Shown piece by piece: positions 57,334 to 64,000 of a stretch of DNA of 64,000 bases. The first letter of the stretch is position 1. Every line of letters begins with the position of its first letter. A program made the translations under genes and the position numbers. The DNA is from Lunularia cruciata (taxonomy: Eukaryota > Streptophyta > Marchantiopsida > Lunulariales > Lunulariaceae). The notes beneath the pieces are model-generated. The model worked only from the letters and a program-made list of their open reading frames with translations, did not search any database and had not been told where the DNA came from. The stretch spans positions 49,476,001 through 49,540,000 of the forward strand of contig OX419760.1 in the NCBI GenBank assembly GCA_948567375.1. Direction: 5' to 3'.

Positions 57334-58980
57334 ATTTATTCAGTAAAGGTTTGAGTAGACCCAGGATCTGTACGTGGAGGTAAATGTGGACCATGTAGCC
57401 GTAATCGTTGCAAAGGTGTTGATTCTGAAACAAGAACCCCGATCCAGCCTGTAGACTCGGATGGCCCCCTACTGTAACGGGAGGCACAGTCAAGGAGACT
57501 GTATGATTGAGATCAGTGAATAAGAATATGAGGAGAGGATGATAGAATTGGACTCGCGAGTAGAAGACCATTACCTTATGCGTACGCGGAGAGAAGATGT
57601 TATGTGCACGTGCAGCTTGGCCACTGAAAGAAACCTAAAGTTGGAGCTGGATTCGACAATCAAGCTCGAGTCCAATGGGATAGATTTTTGAATCCAGCGC
57701 TGCCAGACCCCACATCCACAAGTGTACCTTACATAACCGCCTCAATTTGAGGACGTGGTCAGAAAAGAAACAGAAAATGTCTTAAAAAATGTGAAAACTT
57801 GCTAATGTAGGTTATAAGCAGAACTACCGATTTTATATTCGTTCTCACACAAAAAAAATTAAACTATATTGAATTTCAACTAATCTCACACGAAATCAAA
57901 CTATTCTAAACTATAATAAGACGTTATATCAAGTCATGTTTATTCCTTAGATAAACCTTCAAATTCATACTTTCCCCTATTCTTTTTTTTCTGTATCACT
58001 CAATTTTTAAGAGCAAATCACAACAACCAAAAACAAAATCAACACTCATCATTGAGATATCAACATTTCTTTACAAAAATTCTAGTCTCTTTGGATATTC
58101 AGAATTCTTCAGAATACTGGATTCTCTCTACAAAACAAATGAGAGAATGTTGCAAGTATGTAAAATAGTAGCAAAAAAGTAGGTATGCCATAACCGCAAA
58201 GGAGGCGTGCTGATGCACTTAGGTAGAATAGTCTAGATTAGAATCAAGGACCAGGAGCCAATTTTCTTTGATGTGGTGGCATTGGAAGGAGCCAGCCGCC
58301 ACAAAGGGAGGATTAAGAAGGAGGAAATTTTAATCTTTAAGGTTTCAACCCATGTATAAAAGGGGGCTTAGTCCATTATAGGTGGGTTGGTTGACTTAAA
58401 AATGATGGTTGGCATTAGTTCAGTGAGTCGTAAGTCAATTGAGAGCCACTTAATAGAATAAGGCGTAGGACTTGGACTAGGAGAGAATGAGTAGAATGCA
58501 GTAAGGTGCTCCTTGCAAGGCAAGGCCATGAATGGTCCTCCATTGTAAAGTGACAAATCACACTCAAGAGTTATAAAGCTTAAGTGCCTTGTCTAATATG
58601 GCTCTCTGTGTCCCACATGGATGACTGGTAGACACAATGGACGAATGTAAACTTGTATGACTTGATGTTCTGGTTGATTCTTGCTAACCTCTGATCCCAT
58701 TACAAGATGTCCTATAGTCTACTGGTAAGCATGAGTATTGGTGAGTAGAGAGTGACAACCTAGGAGGCCAATGGGCTTTAAAGGTGATAGACCTGTTAGC
58801 CATCTCCAAGGTAAAATGCCCTATGGTAGACTTGATATCATAGAATTACTATGTGCACTAGGGGAATCCAGTCCACAATTCCTCTGCAAGCCTGAAGAAG
58901 GCCTTGCTACATCAGGGCTGTCCCACAATTTCCTTGTCCCATAGTGCTCCATGGACAAACAAAGGGTTAGGTCACACCAG
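57334..58980. other. Unassigned sequence, probably retroelement-derived in its second half
   Basis: 57340-57720 is complex and unassigned; a 90-codon minus frame at 57302-57571 overlaps the inverted repeat and has no motif. Near 58357 ATGTATAAAAGGGGGCTTA looks like a TATA box of an LTR promoter, followed by text that leads into the coiled-coil pseudogene, so an unrecognised LTR may lie at about 58200-58600. Confidence 0.35.
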
Positions 58981-58984
58981 TCAA

Positions 58985-59704
58985 TAGGACATTAGCCCAC
59001 ACCCAGATCATTGAGACGTGGAAAGAGCTAGAAGAGCTCACCAAAGAAAACTCTTGCAAGAAACTAGAAGTAGACATTGCTTTCAATGAGAAGGTGACAT
59101 CTCTACAATCAGAATTTAACCTCCTTTAAAGTGACTTAGCAAAGGCTCACCGCCAAATTCAATCTGCCCAGACAGATAAGACTACCACTGACTAGCATTT
59201 AGTGGATTCCCAAAAGAAGGGAAGGAACTAGAATGAGAACTACATGAACTCCAAGATCAAGTATCCTATGATAAGGAGAACTTTAATGCTAAGGTATGGG
59301 AACTAGGTGTAGCAGCTGACACTTCCCAAAAGGAGACAGAAGAGTTGAAGGTAGTCTGGTCCGCATTGGAAGCAAAGATTTCAAGTTTACAGAAAGAAAA
59401 GAGCATTGGATAGGAAGTCCAGAATGCTCTAAAGGGAGAATTTTCTTCTTTTGCTTAACAATAAATGGGCTTGTTACAAAGAAGGCCCAACACAAGAAGG
59501 ACCTTCTCTACTACATGGAGAAGAGAAAGGAGCAGCAAGTTGAGGTCAAAGCAAAGTAGAAATCTCAAAATGACCTCATTATACAAAATTGGAAGTTGGA
59601 GTAGAGAGTAAACCAACTACTCAAATTTATTAACCAAAACAAGCTGGAAGGCTCAACCAAGGCCAAGGACTCCAAAGGAAAAGAGGACATGAAGAATCTG
59701 TGAT
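58985..59704 (+). pseudogene. Third decayed coiled-coil ORF
   Basis: With a few stops the plus strand encodes IIETWKELEELTKENSCKKL, KVTSLQSEFNLL, SDLAKAHRQIQSAQTDKTTT (58995-59195), then ETEELKVVWSALEAKISSLQ and KEKS (59340-59410), and KKDLLYYMEKRKEQQVEVKA and NQLLKFINQNKLEG (59495-59655), ending at a TGA near 59700. The heptad-rich, Lys/Glu/Gln composition resembles the ORFs at 17-19 kb and 28-29 kb, though I cannot align them residue by residue. It is probably another retroelement accessory ORF. Confidence 0.45.
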
Positions 59705-60972
59705 ACCCAATTTTGAGCAAGATTGAACATTTTCTATGGAAACTACCTCAAATGTCTATCAAAAAGAGTAAAGGAGACCAAATTACGGAAATAGAGCAAA
59801 AGAGCCCTTATGGCTATTCTAGTAAAGGACCCTGTATAGAAATTATAGAGGAGTTATAGTGTATTATAGAAAGAAAAATTTGGATTCAAGGAAGTCACAT
59901 TACTCACCAAAATTAGAAGGGTAAGGTAGTGTAAGAGTATCTTTATAGTATTTGTAATAATGACCATTGTTAAAGGTGCCAATTACCATGGAAGAGAGGT
60001 TCTTTTGCGTGTTTTTCATAGAGAGTTCAAAATTTGAAATCTAACTAAAGGAGGAAACAAGAAAGAATTTTTTTCTTTTGAGAGAATTCCAAAAGCCACA
60101 AGTATCAAGAAGCACAAGGATAAGAAGGAATAATGAGAAGAAGTGGGAATTACACATATAGAGAGAAATTTGCAAATTCAATTGAGTGAGGAGACATAAG
60201 GTGAGGTAGTCGGAGTGTAAAGCAATTGACAATCAATGAGAAGAGCAAAATCATGAGGAGGAAAGAGGTTGCTTTGAAGGTGAAAAGCATAAAGGTGGAT
60301 AGGATGGAAATGTTTGTGAGAAGAAAATTTGTGAGGGAAAGTAATCTATCATTTTTTTCTTTGGGATTTGAGTTACAATTTGATGAAAATTGGCATGGAG
60401 ATTAGAGAAGGCAGCTCCCAAAAAGTAGACATTCTAAGAGGAAATCCAACTAAGTGGACATAAGAGCAATGGAAAGTAGTGTTGGGGTCAAACTCAAGGG
60501 AGAAAAGTGCCATGAAGTGGGATTATCCATATGCAAATGCTAAGAAGAGAGTGAACAAGGTAAAGCATTTGTTTGCAAGAGGACGTAATTTGCATATTGG
60601 GTGGAGCATTGCACTTTACTAGGACCCGATGAGAAGAGATGTGGTTTTGAATTTACTTAGATTGCTAAAATTCCATCATTGCACTTACTTAAATGTTAGT
60701 CAAATATTGGTCTTTGAAGATGTCTTTGTGGGAGAGCAATAGAATGGGCAAATGAATTTCAATAATGGGTGAAGCAAATGTCAAATCAGGTAAAGGGACC
60801 ACATTATATTGTGCATTTCTTGATTCATTTCTACATTGCTCACAATTATTGAGTGATGAAGAGTGAATAGATTTTCCCTATCATGTGCTAAGTAAAGAAC
60901 AGGTGAAGGAACAACTTGAGTAGGAAGTTTTGGTGAAGAAGATTCCAAACCAAGTTGTTGAGTTTATGCATG
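59705..60972. other. AT-rich repeat-derived flank of element D
   Basis: Purine-rich plus strand with GAGAAG/AGGAAG words and no domain motif. It ends at the left target site of element D (TTGAA at 60973-60977; the partner lies outside the window). Confidence 0.35.
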
Positions 60973-61080
60973 TTGAATGTAAAAGACTGAAACCGAGGAG
61001 AGAAATAGGAGAATGAAAACTCACATTGGGACACTTGAATGAGGGAAAACTCCGAATGCCTAGCATGAGCTTTGGCCTTG

Positions 61081-61090
61081 GTATTTATAG
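61081..61090 (-). promoter_or_regulatory. TATA box of element D LTR promoter
   Basis: The minus strand reads CTATAAATAC. The same word is present in the solo LTR (near 45460) and in element B, at the same place relative to the LTR end. Confidence 0.7.
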
Positions 61091-61229
61091 GTAGCATACA
61101 AGACCTTTGAAGCTTCTCAAGAAGCTTCCTTGAGCCGCTTTCTTGGAGTGCAAGTCAAGTTAACTAGGAAGCTTCTCAAGAAGCTTCCTTCTAGAAGCCG
61201 CCTACTTGGCGTGCAAGCTAAGCTAGTTA

Positions 61230-61247
61230 GAAGCTTCTAGAAGCTTC
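61230..61247. promoter_or_regulatory. Heat-shock-element-like array, four perfect units
   Basis: GAAGCTTCTAGAAGCTTC gives GAA-TTC-GAA-TTC at 5-bp spacing, the binding pattern for trimeric heat-shock factor. It lies about 150 bp upstream of the TATA box in element orientation. Confidence 0.7.
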
Positions 61248-61317
61248 CTTCTAGAAGCTACCTGCTTAGGGCGCAAGTTAACTAGTTGGGAAGCTTCCTA
61301 AGAAGCTTCTTAGATGC

Positions 61318-61330
61318 TTCTAGAATATTC
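61318..61330. promoter_or_regulatory. Heat-shock-element-like array, three perfect units
   Basis: TTCTAGAATATTC gives TTC-GAA-TTC at 5-bp spacing and is followed by TAGA, one base short of a fourth unit. It is conserved in the solo LTR (45697-45709) and in both LTRs of element B. Confidence 0.7.
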
Positions 61331-61334
61331 TAGA

Positions 61335-62582
61335 CTATTTTGGCTTATTCTCTACTTCGTAAGCCCGACTAACTTCGTCACTAAACTCCATATTGTTACA
61401 TATTCCCCCGCCGCTAGTTGGTGATGTCCTCGTCGCCAGTGAAGCTTCAAATTCCTTGATGGCCATCTGTGCATTCTGGAGGTGAGAAAGAGGTTCCCAT
61501 GTGGCATCATGAAGGGGATACCCTTTCCAAAGGACCTTGTACTCCATGTGTTGGCGACGGCCTCGTTGAATATGGCGACGCGCAAGGATACGATCAACTT
61601 CGTACTCCTCATGATCATTGATAGGGATAGGAAGAGGGGGAGGTTGGACTCGAGAGGAAAAGGAAGAAGGGTTAGGAACAAAGGGTTTCAACTTGGAAAC
61701 ATGAAAGACAGGATGGATACGCATGTGACAAGGTAAGGCAAGACGATAAGCAACAGGAGAGATAATATGGGTGATATCAAAGGGTCCTATCCAATTAGGA
61801 GCAAGTTTATGAACTTGGGTATCAAGTGGGAGAGGGAGGTTACTAGAGGATAGCATGACTTTATCACCAACTTCAAAGGTGAGATCACGACGATGATGGT
61901 CTGCATATTGTTTTTGGCGATTCTGAGCAACAAGGAGGTGAGACTTGGCTTGTTGGAGAGAGCGGGATATAGTGGTCAAGAATGTAGAAGTATGAGGAAC
62001 CTGAGAGGGAGGGGGAGCAAGAAGAGAATCTGGAACAAGCGGATCTTGGCCAAAATTGAGAAAGAAGGGAGAAAATCCAGTGCTTGCCTGTTTGGAGTTG
62101 TTGTAGGCAAATTCTGCAGCTACAAGACATTCATCCCAGTTGGTATGGTGGACATTGACAAAGGCCCGCAACATATCCTCCAATGTACGATTGGCGTGTT
62201 CAGTTTGTCCATCAGTTTGAGGATGATAGGCCGTGGACAAAGCAAGCTTGGTGCCGAGTATCTGAAAGAGTGCTTGCCAAAACTTCCCGGTAAAGCGAGG
62301 ATCACGGTCGGAGATGAGTACGCGTGGCATGCCATGATGCTTGAAGACATTGTCAAAGTAGATTTGTGCTAAGGTTGGAGCATCCACGGTATCACAAGTT
62401 GGTGCCAAGTGGATTTGCTTACTAAGCTTATCCACAAACACCACGATGGCGGTGTGTCCTTGTTTTGTCTTTGGCAAGGATGTGATGAGATCCAAGCTCA
62501 CATGCTCCCAACGAGCGGATGGAATGGCGAGTGGTTGAAGGAGTCCACTCGGCTTCTGGTTGCTGCCTTGTTCCGTTGGCAA
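61335..62582 (-). CDS. pol: Chromovirus integrase with GPY/F module and chromodomain (pol 3' part)
   Basis: The 415-codon frame lacks a natural ATG; it is the continuation of pol after a frameshift near 62570. Residue numbers count from its first codon. The core has the DD35E triad: Asp31 in SLDLITSLP, Asp92 in LISDRDPRF, and Glu128 in AYHPQTDGQTE, with exactly 35 residues between the last two. APNWIGPFDITHIISPVAYR (~261-280) is the GPY/F module. INDHEEYEVDRILARRHIQR to about residue 379, with YKVLWKGYP and ATWEPLSHL, is a chromodomain, which in this lineage can guide insertion to modified chromatin. The frame continues through the polypurine tract into the LTR. All catalytic residues are intact, so the copy is young; the frameshift before it probably makes it inactive. 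Confidence 0.93.
   Translation of the reverse strand: MPTEQGSNQKPSGLLQPLAIPSARWEHVSLDLITSLPKTKQGHTAIVVFVDKLSKQIHLAPTCDTVDAPTLAQIYFDNVFKHHGMPRVLISDRDPRFTGKFWQALFQILGTKLALSTAYHPQTDGQTEHANRTLEDMLRAFVNVHHTNWDECLVAAEFAYNNSKQASTGFSPFFLNFGQDPLVPDSLLAPPPSQVPHTSTFLTTISRSLQQAKSHLLVAQNRQKQYADHHRRDLTFEVGDKVMLSSSNLPLPLDTQVHKLAPNWIGPFDITHIISPVAYRLALPCHMRIHPVFHVSKLKPFVPNPSSFSSRVQPPPLPIPINDHEEYEVDRILARRHIQRGRRQHMEYKVLWKGYPLHDATWEPLSHLQNAQMAIKEFEASLATRTSPTSGGGICNNMEFSDEVSRAYEVENKPK
61401..61416 (-). other. Polypurine tract of element D
   Basis: The minus strand reads AGCGGCGGGGGAATA just before the LTR. It also codes in frame for SGGGI at the end of the integrase frame. Confidence 0.75.
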
Positions 62583-62593
62583 CTCTCACATGA

Positions 62594-64000
62594 TCAGACG
62601 AAGTCTCGAACATCTCGTGTCATGTTGGGCCACCAACATTGGCGTTGGAGGGTGCCCAAGGTCTTGTCCACTCCCATGTGACCAGCTATTGGTAAATCAT
62701 GGGCTTCTTGAAGGCGCACAAGTCGAAGATCACCTTTGGCTGGAACATAGATCTGGTCTGCATGGAATAAAAGGCCTTCCTTGAAGGAGAAGGTGTTGTA
62801 CTCCTTGTCGCATGCTGTCAGACGACCGTGTACCATTTGGAAGAAGGGATCTTGTCGTAGAGCTGATTGAAACTCATTGTGGACCTTAGGGTCAATGGAC
62901 ACCGTTGTAATTGCTGCCGTGATGAAAGGAAGATCCTTCAAGTCAGGTCGTTGTGATAGAGCATCGGGAATGACATGGAACCGACCTGGTTTGTACTCAA
63001 GTTTGATGTCAAACAATTGGAGTTGCTCTTCCCATCGATGATGCCGGCTCTTCATGTGCTCCAAGTGTAAGGTCTGCAACAATGGCTTGTGATCAGTTCG
63101 CATGATCACTTGTTTCCCCAAGAGATAATGCCTCCATACCTTGGTGGCATATACCATTGCAAGTTGTTCCCGATCTCGAGCAGAGTAATTTATTTCCGCT
63201 GTATTTAGTCGGCGAGACACAAAGGCAATCGGATGTAGTCCATCTGGAAATTCTTGTTGCAACACAGCTCCAATTGCAAAGTTAGAAGCATCAAAATCAA
63301 CCACACAAGGTAGTTGAGGATCATATGGTTGAAGAATAGGTCTTGAAGACACCATATGCTTTAACTTCTGGAATGCTTCTTCATGCTTGGTGGTCCACTG
63401 GAAGCTCGAGTTCTTTCCCAAGAGGTCAGTCAATGGTGCATCCACGTGAGCATAATAGTGGATGAACCGTCGGTAAAAACTGGCCAGTCCATTGAATGCT
63501 CGTACTTCTGTAGCATCCTTCGGGGTAGGCCAATCAGTAATGGCCTTGATCTTCTCTTCTTCCATCTTGATCCCCTCTGATGAGATCTTATGACCCAAGA
63601 AGGTAACCTCCTTCTGCCAAAAAGCACACTTTGACTTCTTGCAGTAAAATTTCCACTGTCGTAGTCGTCTTAGGACTTCTCGCACGTGATTCACATGTTC
63701 TGCCTCTGTCCTGCTATAGATTAAGATATCATCTAAGAACACCACCACGGACCGATCCAATAGTCCCTCCAACACTTGATGCATCTGATCCATGAAGACT
63801 GCTGGAGCATTAGTGAGTCCGAAAGGTAGAACTCTCCACTCAAAATGTCCATACCTTGTGCGAAAAGCAGTCTTCTGCACGTCCTCTCCTTCAATAGGAA
63901 TTTGCCAATAGCCGCTACGAAGATCCAGCTTGGAAAAGTAGCGTGCTCCACTTTGTTGATCAAGTAGGTCATCAATCCGAGGCAAGGGATATGCATTCTT
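62594..64000 (-). CDS. pol: Chromovirus reverse transcriptase and RNase H with H2C2 start (pol middle part), open at the window edge
   Basis: The frame is open from the edge ([13 protein letters not shown]) to a TGA at 62594-62596. Residues are counted from 63985. RT blocks: [16 protein letters not shown] with catalytic Asp21, [20 protein letters not shown], and [11 protein letters not shown] with FLDD at 83-86 (63728-63739), then [19 protein letters not shown]. RNase [16 protein letters not shown] with Asp230/Asp232, [14 protein letters not shown], and MRTDHKPL with Asp298, ending IPDALSQRP. The integrase zinc finger starts with His429 and His435 ([17 protein letters not shown]). The TGA falls between these and the CxxC that follows in the same frame (SCESCQRNK). 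TGA for CGA would be a single CpG transition. The 5' end of pol is outside the window. Confidence 0.94.
   Translation of the reverse strand, partial: KNAYPLPRIDDLLDQQSGARYFSKLDLRSGYWQIPIEGEDVQKTAFRTRYGHFEWRVLPFGLTNAPAVFMDQMHQVLEGLLDRSVVVFLDDILIYSRTEAEHVNHVREVLRRLRQWKFYCKKSKCAFWQKEVTFLGHKISSEGIKMEEEKIKAITDWPTPKDATEVRAFNGLASFYRRFIHYYAHVDAPLTDLLGKNSSFQWTTKHEEAFQKLKHMVSSRPILQPYDPQLPCVVDFDASNFAIGAVLQQEFPDGLHPIAFVSRRLNTAEINYSARDREQLAMVYATKVWRHYLLGKQVIMRTDHKPLLQTLHLEHMKSRHHRWEEQLQLFDIKLEYKPGRFHVIPDALSQRPDLKDLPFITAAITTVSIDPKVHNEFQSALRQDPFFQMVHGRLTACDKEYNTFSFKEGLLFHADQIYVPAKGDLRLVRLQEAHDLPIAGHMGVDKTLGTLQRQCWWPNMTRDVRDFV

Larger units (their letters stand above)
60978..61400 (-). repeat. 3' LTR of element D, 423 bp
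   Basis: It spans TGTAAAAGACTG to ATTGTTACA on the plus strand. In element orientation U3 begins at 61400, a TATA box lies opposite 61081-61090 and transcription would start near 61055. U3 is filled with GAAGCTTC/TTCTAGAA units. The integrase frame runs through the polypurine tract into this LTR and stops at 61335. Confidence 0.93.
60978..64000 (-). mobile_element. Element D: young Ty3/gypsy chromovirus, truncated by the window edge
   Basis: It contains the 3' LTR, the polypurine tract and pol from chromodomain back to RT, all on the minus strand. Long frames of 416 and 468 codons remain with only one TGA and one frameshift between them. It is the reference copy for the family of element B and the solo LTR. 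Protease, gag and the 5' LTR lie beyond 64000. Confidence 0.93.

Noticed and set aside
61482-62681. Several plus-strand frames opposite element D pol, up to 159 codons
   Set aside because: They are antisense shadows of the integrase and RT frames.

Overview
The window looks like nuclear DNA of a land plant. One gene has seven GT-AG-spliced exons and a plastid-targeting-like N-terminus, in a locus otherwise built from LTR retrotransposons (Ty1/copia and several Ty3/gypsy lineages). Where a primer-binding site can be read it matches the usual plant initiator-tRNA-Met type (TGGTATCAG). There are no bacterial operons, Shine-Dalgarno patterns, rRNA genes or CRISPR arrays. The clade cannot be fixed from sequence alone; a seedless plant is possible but unproven.

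Layout. 1-4.2 kb: a patatin-like phospholipase gene (+), the only cellular gene I can support, with CDS exons from 1709 to 4162. 4.2-7.0 kb: non-coding sequence with two perfect 20-bp palindromes and a 129-bp tandem duplication. 7012-12816: a complete but decayed Ty1/copia element with 5-bp target duplications. 13.6-29.4 kb: old repeat-derived sequence with a decayed repeat ORF, two decayed coiled-coil ORFs and copies of one LTR-like family (called R). 29435-34946: a complete, degenerate Ty3/gypsy chromovirus (element B, - strand), inserted with a GTGCT duplication into an R-type LTR. 35.0-38.2 kb: R LTR, an inverted copy of the 26.4-27.3 kb repeat, and an integrase fragment of another gypsy lineage. 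About 38.2-48.1 kb: a ~10 kb decayed gypsy element E (- strand), carrying a solo chromovirus LTR at 45357-45779 with a perfect CCAGG duplication. 48.1-49.0 kb: another R-type segment. 49.9-50.5 kb: a second copy of the repeat ORF seen at 13.6 kb. 51.7-57.6 kb: more complex, less repetitive sequence with no gene I can identify. 59.0-59.7 kb: a third decayed coiled-coil ORF. 60978-64000: the youngest element, D, a chromovirus (- strand) with almost intact pol, cut by the window edge.

The most interesting signal is regulatory. All four LTRs of the B/D/solo chromovirus family carry arrays of inverted GAA/TTC units at 5-bp spacing, the layout of heat-shock elements, upstream of a TATA box in the inferred U3. 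This suggests a heat-inducible retrotransposon family comparable in logic to the copia element ONSEN, but in a chromovirus. A second theme is a coiled-coil ORF placed just before an LTR-like sequence in two or three places. A third is a short repeated protein family (DRFRM...MDxLFG), seen twice, that I cannot name. A ~130-bp segment at the very start of the window recurs inverted at 57.2 kb.
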